DNA of 64,000 nt, from assembly GCF_017876655.1 (NCBI RefSeq), contig NZ_JAGIOK010000001.1, forward strand, positions 1,302,001 through 1,366,000. Direction: 5' to 3'. Both the position numbers and the translations under genes were made by a program. Source of the stretch: Microbacterium imperiale. GTDB taxonomy: Bacteria; Actinomycetota; Actinomycetes; Actinomycetales; Microbacteriaceae. Under the pieces are notes generated by a model. The model did not search any database. It saw only the letters and a program-made list of their open reading frames with translations, and was not told the origin of the DNA. Of this stretch, positions 45,220-54,656 are shown piece by piece; the first letter of the stretch is position 1; each line of letters begins with the position of its first letter.

Positions 45220-46694
45220 CCGCTGTCGACGATCGTACGGAGCTGCGTTCCTCGGAGCTCCGGGATCCGGCGGTCTCACCGCGTCGTCGCCCGAGCCTCG
45301 AGCTGCGCAGGCAGCGCGAGCGACGCTACGCTCGCCGCCTCCGGGTGACCGACACGCTCGTGGCCGGCACGGCCGTCGCCGCGGCCGGTGCCGTCTCCGC
45401 GCAGCTCGGATCGAGCCCGCCGGTCGCCGCGGCGATCGCAGCCGCGACCGCGACCGTCTGGCTCGTCGGATTGAGCCTGTTCGGATCCCGCGAGCCGCGC
45501 GCTATGGGGGCCGGCTCGAGCGAGTACAAGCGGGTCGCCAACGCCACCGGCGTCGCCTTCGGCATCCTGGCGGTGGCGTTCGAGATCGCCCAGTGGGACG
45601 GTCTCCGGATGCAGATGGTCATCGCGCTGCCGGCCGGCCTCCTCGCCCTGCTGATCGCGCGGTGGCGGTGGCGAGCCTGGTTGCGCGCGCGACGTCGGCG
45701 GGGCGAATACGCCTCGTTGACGCTCATCGCGGGCCGACGCCGGGACGTCGACTACGTCACACGCCAGCTCGCGCTCGCCGACAACGGCTACGCCGTGATT
45801 GCGCTGGCACTGACCGATCTCGAGTCGGCGGAGGCGTCCGAGCGCGTGCACGCGGTGCGCACCGCCGCCGACATTGCCGACGTGGCGCGCGAGGTGGGTG
45901 CCGACACGATCGTCGTTGCGAGCATCCCCGACGACGACCCCGACTTCTCGCGCTCTCTGGCCTGGCAGCTGGAGGGAACCGCCGCCGAGCTGATCATGTC
46001 GAGCAGGCTCGCGGACGTCGCCGGCCCCCGCATCAGCCTCAGCCCCATCGAGGGCCTTCCGCTCATCCACGTGAAGATCCCGGTATTCGAGGGCGCGGCG
46101 CACACACTGAAGCGGCTGCTCGACCTCGTCGTGAGCGCGGCGGCCAGCGCCGCGGTAGCGCTCGCGACCCCGGTGATCGCCCTCGCCATCAAACTGGACT
46201 CCCCCGGCCCCGTGTTCTACCGCCAGCGCCGGGTCGGTCGGGACGGACGGGAGTTCACCATGTTCAAGTTCCGCTCGATGACGGACACGGCCGAGCAGGA
46301 GCTCGCTGAGTTGCTGCCCACCAACGACGGCGCCGGCCCGCTGTTCAAGCTGCGCGTCGACCCGCGAGTGACGCGCGTCGGACGCGTGCTACGCCGCTAC
46401 TCCCTCGATGAGCTGCCGCAGTTCTTCAACGTCCTGCGCGGCGACATGAGCATTTCGGGCCCGCGTCCGCCGCTGCCGTCCGAGGTCCGGAACTACGAAG
46501 GCCGCGTCTTCCGCCGCCTCTACATCAAGCCGGGGATCACGGGCCTGTGGCAGGTCGGCGGACGCAGCGACCTGTCCTGGGAGGACAGCGTGGCACTCGA
46601 CCTCCGTTACGTCGAGAACTGGTCCGTGACCCTCGACCTCATGATCATGTGGCGCACCGTCAAGGTGATGCTCCGACCCGTGGGAGCCTACTGA
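45216..46694 (+). CDS. initiating undecaprenyl-phosphate sugar transferase (polyprenyl glycosylphosphotransferase)
   Basis: 492 aa. N-terminal membrane helices (residues ~45-160) are followed by a CoA-binding-like domain and the C-terminal WcaJ/WbaP-type catalytic domain: KRLLDLVVSAAASAAVALATP, DSPGPVFYRQRRVGRDGREF, FKFRSMTDTAE, LDELPQFFNVLRGDMSISGPRP, and KPGITGLWQVGGRSDLSWED. It loads the first sugar-1-phosphate onto the lipid carrier. The ATG at 45216 is chosen because the sequence before it lacks family similarity. Confidence 0.93.
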   Translation: MTAVDDRTELRSSELRDPAVSPRRRPSLELRRQRERRYARRLRVTDTLVAGTAVAAAGAVSAQLGSSPPVAAAIAAATATVWLVGLSLFGSREPRAMGAGSSEYKRVANATGVAFGILAVAFEIAQWDGLRMQMVIALPAGLLALLIARWRWRAWLRARRRRGEYASLTLIAGRRRDVDYVTRQLALADNGYAVIALALTDLESAEASERVHAVRTAADIADVAREVGADTIVVASIPDDDPDFSRSLAWQLEGTAAELIMSSRLADVAGPRISLSPIEGLPLIHVKIPVFEGAAHTLKRLLDLVVSAAASAAVALATPVIALAIKLDSPGPVFYRQRRVGRDGREFTMFKFRSMTDTAEQELAELLPTNDGAGPLFKLRVDPRVTRVGRVLRRYSLDELPQFFNVLRGDMSISGPRPPLPSEVRNYEGRVFRRLYIKPGITGLWQVGGRSDLSWEDSVALDLRYVENWSVTLDLMIMWRTVKVMLRPVGAY

Positions 46695-47995
46695 TGAGCC
46701 CGTACCGCCGGCCGGCGCCCACCTCGGTGCTGTTCGTCGGCATCAACTACGCCCCCGAGCCGACGGGCGTGAGCCCGTACACGACGGGGATGGCCGAGGG
46801 CCTGGCCCGCGCGGGGTGGGACGTCCGCGTCATCACCTCGTACCCGCACTACCCGTGGTGGCGGACGCCCGATGAGTATCGCGACCTCCCCCCGCGTGCG
46901 ACGGTCGCCGGCGTCGACGTTCGACGGTTGCGGCACTACGTGCCGCGCGTTCCGAGCACGCTCAAGCGGGCGGCGTTCGAGATCTCCTTCGGATTGCGTG
47001 CGCTGACCTGCCGGTGGGACGCCCCCGGCGCCGTCGTCGTCGTGTCGCCCGCGCTGCTCGCATCCCGCCTGGTGGCGCTGCGGGCCCGAGTGCATCGGAT
47101 CCCGGTCGTGACGTGGGTGCAGGACATCTACGCGCTCGGCGTGCAGGAGGCGGGTTCGGGCACGGGCGCCGGGGCGATCGGTGCCGTCGAGGCGAGCCTG
47201 TTCGCCGCCTCCGAACGTGTCGTCGTGATCCACCGCCGGTTCCGACGCGCCCTCGAGGAGCGCCTGGGTGTCTTGCGGCCGATCGACGTCGTGCGCAACT
47301 GGTCGCACGTCCCCGAGCCGGGGCCGCAGGATGTCGCGAGCACGCGGCGACGCCTGGGGTGGGACGATGACGACATCATCGTGCTGCACACCGGCGCCAT
47401 CGGTGCGAAGCAGGGCCTGGAGAACGTCGTGGATGCCGCCGTTGTCGCCCGCGACAAGGGCTCGCGGGTGCGCTTCGTGCTGGTGGGCGACGGCGGCCAA
47501 CGAGCAGAGCTGCGGCAACGCCCCGGCGCCGAGGCCGTCGCCTTCGTCGATCCGCTGCCCGAGGACGAGTTCCTGCAGGTGCTCTCCGCCGCCGACGTGC
47601 TGCTCGTGAACGAACGTCCGGGCCTGACCGAGATGTCCGTGCCGAGCAAGCTCACGTCTTATTTCGCGGTCGGCAAGCCGGTGCTCGCCGCCGTCGACAC
47701 GTCGAGCACGACATACGCCGAGATGGAGGCGGCGGAGGCCGGCCCCGTCGTGCCCGCCGCTGCACCGGCGGCGCTGGTCGCCGCCGCTGAGGAGCTCGCA
47801 GCCGATCCGGAGCGCGCGGCGCGCTACGGTCGGGCGGCGCAGAGCTACCGGCGCCGGGTTCTGACCGAGGAGGCCGCTGTCAGCGGATTCGCCCGGACCC
47901 TGGCTGCGGCGATCGCAAGCGCTCGCGACCGCACGGCCCACCCGCGGACGGACGCCGCACCCGCGACAGAGACTGCGCAACGCGCACCCTTGTGA
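46694..47995 (+). CDS. glycosyltransferase family 4 (WbuB-like)
   Basis: 433 aa GT-B enzyme. N-terminal VLFVGINYAPEPTGVSPYTTGMAE and ITSYPHYPWW are WbuB-like, as in fucosamine or other N-acetylsugar transferases. The C-terminal donor site reads IVLHTGAIGAKQGLENVVDAA and later SVPSKLTSYFAVGKPVLAA. It overlaps the sugar transferase stop by one base (TGATG), so it probably adds the second sugar. Confidence 0.9.
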   Translation: MSPYRRPAPTSVLFVGINYAPEPTGVSPYTTGMAEGLARAGWDVRVITSYPHYPWWRTPDEYRDLPPRATVAGVDVRRLRHYVPRVPSTLKRAAFEISFGLRALTCRWDAPGAVVVVSPALLASRLVALRARVHRIPVVTWVQDIYALGVQEAGSGTGAGAIGAVEASLFAASERVVVIHRRFRRALEERLGVLRPIDVVRNWSHVPEPGPQDVASTRRRLGWDDDDIIVLHTGAIGAKQGLENVVDAAVVARDKGSRVRFVLVGDGGQRAELRQRPGAEAVAFVDPLPEDEFLQVLSAADVLLVNERPGLTEMSVPSKLTSYFAVGKPVLAAVDTSSTTYAEMEAAEAGPVVPAAAPAALVAAAEELAADPERAARYGRAAQSYRRRVLTEEAAVSGFARTLAAAIASARDRTAHPRTDAAPATETAQRAPL

Positions 47996-48017
47996 GCGAC
48001 CGACGACGTTCGCTCAC
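47992..48017. terminator. hairpin after glycosyltransferase gene
   Basis: GTGAGCGA / TCGCTCAC with a 10-bp loop, starting at the stop codon, followed by a GGGGG/CCCCC hairpin near 48028. A probable terminator between convergent genes, without a U-tract. Confidence 0.55.
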
Positions 48018-48216
48018 CACCCGGCGGGGGTCGCACATGCGGCCCCCGTTCCGGCGTCATCCGCCCCGCACCCGTGGATGCGCTCTATTAAGGAGGTGTG
48101 GTTGCGACGGCGCAGGCACGGCCGACGGCGCAGACACCGACGCCGCGCACGACGGCGGCCCGGCCGACGTTCGGGTCGTCGACCGGGCCACCGGCGGGTG
48201 CGCGCTGCCCCGATCG

Positions 48217-51200
48217 TCAGGGCAAGGTGTAGACGAGGGTCAGGCTGGGCCGCTGCGTCACCGAGGTCGCCTCTCGGGAGAACACGCGGAGGTTGTCGGC
48301 CGAGGTGGTCGAGATCCGCAGCGTCACCGCCTGTCCCCAGAGCGACGCCAGCTGATCGATCGCGAGCGGCACCGCCACGGCGGTGTTCGTCGCTCCGGCT
48401 CCGGACAGGGAGCCGACCGCTCCGGCTCCCCGAACGGTGGTGGGCCGGTTGTTCCAGGTGAGCGTCGCCTCGTCCCACGCGCCGTCCATCAGGTGGACGT
48501 CGTGGACCCCGGCGCTTCCCGCCGACGGGTCGGTCGAGGTGCGCAGGTTCAGCGTCGCCGACACCACGGTCGCGCCCGGGGGCAGCGCGGGCAGCGACAG
48601 CTTGAGGAAGCTCTGCTGGCCGACGTCGCCGCGGGAGACGAGCTGGTTCGAGGTCGCGTAGTTCTGCGTGGGCGCGTTGGCGTAGCCGGCGGCATCCGCG
48701 TCGATAGCCACGCTCGCGGTCACCGTCCGCACCGTCGGCGTCACGGTGCCCGAGGAGGACGCCGATGCCGCACTGGCGTTGCCCGCCGCGTCGCGGGCGA
48801 CGACGCGGTACCAGTACGTTCCGGGGGCCAAGCCGCTGTCGGTGTGGGCGTTCGCCGTGACCGCGGCGATGCGTGAGGCCGCATCGGCGGGGAAGTCGGC
48901 GTTCGTCCCGCGGTAGACGTCGTATCCGGATACCCCGATGTCGTCGCTGCTCGCCGGCCACGACAGTTGCGCGGATCCGCCCGACACCGTCACGGTCGGG
49001 GCGGCGGGCGTCGAGGGCGCCGTCGTGTCGGGCGCCGCGACCGTGACCGCCGCTTCGCCGGATGCGGGGCCCGCGTTGCCCGCCGCGTCGACCGCGACGA
49101 TCCGGTACACGTAGGTGCCTGGCTGCAGCGGGCCGTCCTGCGCGGTCGTCGTCTCGGTCTGGCCGACCTTCGTCGACGCCGAGAGGGTGAACCCCGTCGT
49201 CGTGCCGCGGTGGATGTCGTACCGGACGACACCGCGGTCGTCGGTCGCGGCCGTCCAGGCCAGACTCGCGGTCGAGCCGGCCAGGTTGGCCTGCACTCCT
49301 GTCGGCGCGCTCGGCGCCGCCGTGTCGGGGGCCGACAGCGGCGTGAACTCGAGCACGAGGACGGGACGATAGGTGCTGTTGGCCGCTTCGGATGACCACA
49401 GCCGCAGGTTGTCGGCACCGGTGCCGGTCATCCGGAGTGTGGCCTTCTGCCCGAGGAAGGTGCGCAGCGATGACGCCGAGAGCTCGACGCTGTAGGCCGT
49501 GTTGACGGCTGGCGCCTGCCCGAGTCGGCCGGCCGCGGTTCCCGGCGCGGTGGGGCGGGTGCCCCAGGTGACGGTCGACTCGGTCCAGGCGTCACCGATG
49601 ACCGCGAAGTCGGTGGGCTCGACGGAGCCGGCGGACGGGTCGGTTGAGGTCCGCAGCTGCAGAGTCACCCGCGTCAGCGTCGTGCCGCTCGGGGCCGACG
49701 GCAGCGGGGCCGCCAGCAGGGATTCGATCTGGCTGGCGCCCCCACGACTGGAGAGCTGCGTGTTGCTTCCGTAGTTCGTGCCGGGCAACCCCTGCACCAC
49801 CATCGCGTCATCGGCGACGGGGACCGTGACCACGACGGGCTCGACCGACTCGATCGTGACGGCGACGGATGCCGCGGCCCCGACGTTGCCCGCCGCGTCC
49901 ACCGCCGTGATCTTGTAGTGGTGGACGCCCGGCGCGAGGCCGGACTCGTCGAACGCGAGGCCGCTGACCTTGGCGACGCGGTTCGCGTCATCGGGGACGA
50001 AGGCGGCGTCGGCGCCGCGGTGCACGCGGTATCCGGTGACCCCGCGATCGTCGGATGCCGCCGCCCAGCGCACCTGCACGATGCCGTCGACGAGCACGGC
50101 CGTGGCAGCGGCCGGCGCCGACGGCGCCGTCGTGTCGGGGATCGTCACCGTCGCCGGAAGCGAGACGGGCGAGGCGGCGCTGACGTTGCCCGCCGCATCG
50201 GATGCGGTGATGCGGTAGTAGTAGGTGCCGGGCGCGGGCGACAAATCGGCGAATCCGGTCGTGTCGGCTGTGCCGACCGCGTTCGCGGCATCCGCTGTGA
50301 AGTCGGCCGTCGTGCCCCGGTGCACGGTGTAGGTCGTGACCGCGACATCGTCGGTGGCCGCATCCCACGACAGCGAGATCCCGGCGGCGTCCACCGTCGC
50401 GGCGGGGGCGGCCGGCGCCGCTGGCGCGGTCGTGTCGAGCAGGTCGACCTGCACGGCATCGGTGGCCGGCCCGACGTTGCCGGCACCGTCGACGGCGACG
50501 ACGCGGTAGTACCGCGTTCCGGGCACCCGGGCGGTGTCGACGTACCCGGTCGTCGCGCTCGTTCCGAGGCGCGTGTCCTCGCCGGGCGCGAAGTCAGCCG
50601 TTGCGCCCCGGTACACCGTGTACGACGCCACCTGGTGGTCGTCGGTCGCGGCCGTCCACGCCAGATGCACGCCGTCGTCGAGCGACTGCGCCGTCAGACC
50701 GGTCGGGGCGGTCGGCGCCGTCGCGTCGGCGACACCGATCGCGTGGTGTCGCGCCACCGCCGCGGCGTCGAGGGTCGCCGGGTAGATCGCGAACTCGTCG
50801 AGCTCGCCGTCGAAGTAGAAAGACGAGGGCTGACCGGGCCAGCCGCCGAGGTTCCCGCCGCCGACGCGCCAGTAGCCCTCGCCGGTCTCGGCACCGGTCT
50901 GACCGTTCGCCGCGACCAGCTCACCGTCGACGTAGAGCTTGCGCCCGGTCTCGTCGATGACGGCGACCGCGTGGTGCCACCGGTTGTCGTTGTACGACCG
51001 CGAAGACTCCACCGTCGCGACATAACCGGGGTAGGAGCCCCAGATGAGCCGGCCATCGTTCGTCATGTAGAGCTGCTTGTCGTAGCTCCACCCGTTCCCG
51101 GTCTGCGTGTTCTCGAAGCCGAACAGCTTGCCGCCGGCCGTCGTGTCGGTGCGGAACCAGATCTCGCCCGACGTCGTGCTCGTCGGTGCCGCGGGTCGGC

Positions 51201-53730
51201 TCAGCGCGACGGTTCCGGATTCGTCACCCGGCAGCGTGATGGAGCCGCTGCCCGGGACGGCGCCGACCGGCTGCGTCTGCACACCGGTGTTGTACGCGCC
51301 CGGGCTCGTGCGGAACAAGGAGGCGTCGGCGGCGACGCCGGCGGCGTCGTCGAAGCGCCAGTAGAGCGAGGGCTCGGCCTCGAAGACCGCGGAGCCGTAC
51401 GCGTCGGCGGGAGCGGTGTTCAGGTCGAGGGTGCGGCCCGATGCCTGGTAGTGCGCAGCGATTTGCGGAGCCGACAGGACGGTCGGGTAGATCGCCACCT
51501 CGTCGATCAGCCCGCCGAAGAAGTTGCTCGTCGGTTGACCGGGCCACCCGCCCAGCTGATCGCCGCCGACACGCCACACTCCCCAGTACGACTGCTGATT
51601 GCTGTTGGCATTGGCGGCGACGCGGAGGCCGTCAACGGAGAGCGTCATGCCGCCCGCGCCCTGCGTCGCGACGATGTGATGCCACTGGCCGTCGTTGAGC
51701 GGCTGCGGCGTGGTGAGCGTCGACGCGCCGCCGATCCAGACGCCGAAGGTCACGCGGCCGTCGTTCTGCATGTAGACATGGCGGTCGTACGACCCGCTGA
51801 GGTTGGAGATGTTCGATCCGGTGCGCGGGCGGCCGTTGCCGAAGCCGACGATCTTGCCTCCCACGGTCGAGGTCGTGTTGATCCAGGCCTCGACGGTGTA
51901 AGTCGAGGGCCCGAGGCGCAGCTGGTCGGTGATCGCGTAGTCGTCGGCGCCGTCGAACTGCAGCGAGCCGCCACCGGCTGGCACGGCACCACTCGCCGAG
52001 ACGGTCGCGCCCTCCATCAGGGCGGCCGGGACCGCGTCGGTCCGGCTCTGCGCCGCTCCGCTGTCGTGGACCCACGTGCCGTTGGTCGCACCGGACCACA
52101 AGCTGGTGGGCGCATCGGCGCGCACGGCCGCCGGATAGTCGGCCCCCGCCGCGCGCGCGGTCGCGGTGACGGCAGCGGAGCGGGCCGAGGTGTTCGTGCC
52201 GTCGCTCGCCGTGACGCGGTACGAGTAGGTCGTACCGGGCGTGACGTTCGCATCGACGAACGTCACCTGCGGGCGCTCCCACCACAACGACCTGCCGGTG
52301 CCGGTCCAGATCGGGTCGGTGGCGTTACCGCGATACACGCTGTACGTGAGGTGGCTGTCGTCCGCGTCGACGACGGTGCGGAATCGCACCTGAACGGTGC
52401 CGTCGCTGGTCGCCTGCGCGCTCGCGATGGGTGCGGGCGGCGCTCCGGTGTCCTGCGGGCCGAATCGTGTGAGCCCTTGCTGCGCCCGCCCGTTGATGGT
52501 GGTGAAGTCGCCGCCGGACCACAGGAACCGCTGTCCGCTCGCGTTGCCGGTGGCGACGGTGAGGGCGCGGGGACCGATTCCCTCGCCGATGCCGTCGTTG
52601 CCGAGCGGAAGCCAGCCGAGGATCTCCATCGAGTCGGGGTTCTGCGCCATGAAGTAGCGCCGGATGCCGTCGTTGAACGCGTTGATGCCGCTGCAGTCGT
52701 GCGCGTGGCTGGCCGAGTACAGCGTGCCCTGGAACATCACGAGCGATTGCGTCGCCCCGAGGCACGTGTCGCGCCAGACCTGGTCGCCCGTCGCCCATGA
52801 GAACGCGGCCTTGCCGTCGAAGACCCCGCCGCCGGAGCCCTCGTTGCCGATGTAGAACCGCCCGTCACCGCCGTCGATGATCGTCTTCGTGACGGAGGTG
52901 TCGGGAATGAAGCCCGGCCCGTAAGTGCGCAGCACCTCGCCGCCGGTGCCGTCGACGCTGCTCGCACCGCTGACGATCGCGATCGAGTGCGAGTACTGAC
53001 CGTTGATCGAGAACAGATCGCCGCCGACGACGACCTTCGCCCCGTCGGGTGACACCGCGACTGCCCGCCCCTCGTTGACCTCCTTCGGCAGGTCGGTGCG
53101 GCCGCGCACCGCGTTGGCGGTCCACGGCAGGAGGGCGCCGCTCGTGGCATCGAACGCCGCGAAGGCCTCGCGGGTCTGACCGCCCACGGTCCGGAAGAGC
53201 CCGCCCGCGTAGAGCACGTTGCCGTGCAGCGCCAGCGCGGTCACGGTCGAGCCGGGCAGCGGTGCCTTGAACGGAGCCACCGTGCAGGCCTGGATGTCGA
53301 GCACGGCGATACGCGCGACGTTGACACCGCCGACGGTGGAGAAGTTGCCCGCGATGTACACCCGCGTCTGGTCCGCGCTCACGGTGATCGCTCGGATCGT
53401 CGGCGTCCCCCCGCCCAGCGTCACGCCGAACTGGCACGCGTCGGGCTCGCCGGTCTCGGCGTCGAGGACGACGAGAGCGTTCCGCGCGCGCGGCGCGTCG
53501 GCTCGACCCGCCGGCGGCCGGATCTGCGAGAAGGTACCCCCCGCGACGACCTTGCCGCCGGCCGAGCCCAGCGCGTAGATCGTGCCGTTGGTCTGCCAGG
53601 TCGGCTGATCCTCGGCAGCGAAAGACACCCCCGGCGACAGGGCGGATGCCGGGGCGGTGACGCCGACGACTCCGATGCCGATGATGAGAGCCAGGACGGC
53701 AGCGGCGACGGCCGCGATGCGTGTACGCAC
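48217..53730 (-). CDS. giant secreted protein with beta-propeller, LamG, Fn3 and DNRLRE domains
   Basis: 1837 aa. Signal peptide at residues ~1-31 ending APASA. A propeller-like N-domain with repeated IYIAGNFSTVGG/VLYAGGLFRTVGG-type blades covers ~35-425. One Fn3 follows (~435-525), two LamG domains (~545-765 and ~785-1000), three Fn3 (~1000-1290), DNRLRE 1 (~1296-1470), two Fn3 (~1470-1665) and DNRLRE 2 (~1666-1837). No LPXTG or membrane anchor. Carbohydrate binding or adhesion is likely by domain type. GTG at 53730 follows TTGGGGAACACTC. Confidence 0.9.
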   Translation of the reverse strand: MRTRIAAVAAAVLALIIGIGVVGVTAPASALSPGVSFAAEDQPTWQTNGTIYALGSAGGKVVAGGTFSQIRPPAGRADAPRARNALVVLDAETGEPDACQFGVTLGGGTPTIRAITVSADQTRVYIAGNFSTVGGVNVARIAVLDIQACTVAPFKAPLPGSTVTALALHGNVLYAGGLFRTVGGQTREAFAAFDATSGALLPWTANAVRGRTDLPKEVNEGRAVAVSPDGAKVVVGGDLFSINGQYSHSIAIVSGASSVDGTGGEVLRTYGPGFIPDTSVTKTIIDGGDGRFYIGNEGSGGGVFDGKAAFSWATGDQVWRDTCLGATQSLVMFQGTLYSASHAHDCSGINAFNDGIRRYFMAQNPDSMEILGWLPLGNDGIGEGIGPRALTVATGNASGQRFLWSGGDFTTINGRAQQGLTRFGPQDTGAPPAPIASAQATSDGTVQVRFRTVVDADDSHLTYSVYRGNATDPIWTGTGRSLWWERPQVTFVDANVTPGTTYSYRVTASDGTNTSARSAAVTATARAAGADYPAAVRADAPTSLWSGATNGTWVHDSGAAQSRTDAVPAALMEGATVSASGAVPAGGGSLQFDGADDYAITDQLRLGPSTYTVEAWINTTSTVGGKIVGFGNGRPRTGSNISNLSGSYDRHVYMQNDGRVTFGVWIGGASTLTTPQPLNDGQWHHIVATQGAGGMTLSVDGLRVAANANSNQQSYWGVWRVGGDQLGGWPGQPTSNFFGGLIDEVAIYPTVLSAPQIAAHYQASGRTLDLNTAPADAYGSAVFEAEPSLYWRFDDAAGVAADASLFRTSPGAYNTGVQTQPVGAVPGSGSITLPGDESGTVALSRPAAPTSTTSGEIWFRTDTTAGGKLFGFENTQTGNGWSYDKQLYMTNDGRLIWGSYPGYVATVESSRSYNDNRWHHAVAVIDETGRKLYVDGELVAANGQTGAETGEGYWRVGGGNLGGWPGQPSSFYFDGELDEFAIYPATLDAAAVARHHAIGVADATAPTAPTGLTAQSLDDGVHLAWTAATDDHQVASYTVYRGATADFAPGEDTRLGTSATTGYVDTARVPGTRYYRVVAVDGAGNVGPATDAVQVDLLDTTAPAAPAAPAATVDAAGISLSWDAATDDVAVTTYTVHRGTTADFTADAANAVGTADTTGFADLSPAPGTYYYRITASDAAGNVSAASPVSLPATVTIPDTTAPSAPAAATAVLVDGIVQVRWAAASDDRGVTGYRVHRGADAAFVPDDANRVAKVSGLAFDESGLAPGVHHYKITAVDAAGNVGAAASVAVTIESVEPVVVTVPVADDAMVVQGLPGTNYGSNTQLSSRGGASQIESLLAAPLPSAPSGTTLTRVTLQLRTSTDPSAGSVEPTDFAVIGDAWTESTVTWGTRPTAPGTAAGRLGQAPAVNTAYSVELSASSLRTFLGQKATLRMTGTGADNLRLWSSEAANSTYRPVLVLEFTPLSAPDTAAPSAPTGVQANLAGSTASLAWTAATDDRGVVRYDIHRGTTTGFTLSASTKVGQTETTTAQDGPLQPGTYVYRIVAVDAAGNAGPASGEAAVTVAAPDTTAPSTPAAPTVTVSGGSAQLSWPASSDDIGVSGYDVYRGTNADFPADAASRIAAVTANAHTDSGLAPGTYWYRVVARDAAGNASAASASSSGTVTPTVRTVTASVAIDADAAGYANAPTQNYATSNQLVSRGDVGQQSFLKLSLPALPPGATVVSATLNLRTSTDPSAGSAGVHDVHLMDGAWDEATLTWNNRPTTVRGAGAVGSLSGAGATNTAVAVPLAIDQLASLWGQAVTLRISTTSADNLRVFSREATSVTQRPSLTLVYTLP

Positions 53731-53911
53731 GAGTGTTCCCCAAGTGTTGCGCGCCCTCGCGGGCGCTCCCCCAAACGCGCGACCCCCGCCGTGCGCCCCT
53801 CCCCAAGACCGTCTCGATGCCCCAGCATCAGTCCGGTCTCGTGCATCGTACACTGTGGCCCAGGGGACGCATAGGTCGGATTCCACCGACCGGCGGAGCG
53901 GGGGGTCGACG

Positions 53912-54619
53912 GTGCGATTCGGGGACGCATGGAACAGTCTGCGGCGAGCGCAGAAAGGCAAGCGCGGAGTCTCGCTGTACTCGCGCTGGGTGAACCGCCC
54001 GCTCGGGCGCGTGTTCGCGGCGGCGGCGGCCGCGGCGGGGATCGGGCCGAACGCCGTGACCGCGGTGTCGGCCCTCGCCACGGTGGCCGGGCTGGTGGTC
54101 ATCGCCGCCGTTCCGGTGACCATCGCGAGCGGCGTCGGGGCGGCCGCGCTTCTCGTCGTCGGTTTCGCCCTGGACGCCGCCGACGGTCAGGTCGCCCGCC
54201 TCACCGGCGCGTCGTCGCGCGCCGGTGAATGGCTGGATCACGTGGTCGACGCCGGCAAGATGGTCGGCGTGCACGCGGCCGTGCTCATCGGCTTCACCGG
54301 CAGCGGTCGCTCGGGCGGACCCTGGCTGCTCCTCCCCCTCGGATACGCCCTGGTCGCCGTCGTGCTCTTCGTGGGTCTGACGCTGTACTCGCTGCTCGCA
54401 CCGCCGTCCGGCCCGACTCCGCCGCCGTCGACGCTGCGTGCCGTGCTCCTGCTGCCCGCCGACTACGGCATCCTCGCCGTCGCATTCGTCCTGTGGGGCG
54501 TGCCCGACCTGTTCATCGGGGTCTACGCCGCCCTGCTGCTCGCCACCACCGGGATCACCGCACTGCTCGCGCGCAAGTGGTTCCGCTCGCTGGCCGGCGG
54601 ATCGCCGGCTTCCGCGTGA
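53912..54619 (+). CDS. CDP-alcohol phosphatidyltransferase family protein
   Basis: 235 aa. The CDP-OH-P signature is complete at residues 88-113: DAADGQVAR, then 8 residues, G, 3, D, 3, D (ending GEWLDHVVD). Several membrane helices follow. It transfers a phospho-alcohol from a CDP donor to an acceptor alcohol; the acceptor is unknown. GTG at 53912 with a G-rich purine run upstream. Divergent from the giant protein and probably partnered with the nucleotidyltransferase at 44388. Confidence 0.88.
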   Translation: MRFGDAWNSLRRAQKGKRGVSLYSRWVNRPLGRVFAAAAAAAGIGPNAVTAVSALATVAGLVVIAAVPVTIASGVGAAALLVVGFALDAADGQVARLTGASSRAGEWLDHVVDAGKMVGVHAAVLIGFTGSGRSGGPWLLLPLGYALVAVVLFVGLTLYSLLAPPSGPTPPPSTLRAVLLLPADYGILAVAFVLWGVPDLFIGVYAALLLATTGITALLARKWFRSLAGGSPASA

Positions 54620-54656
54620 CACGCCGGCGTCCCGGGCGGTGAAAGCGCCGGGGGCC

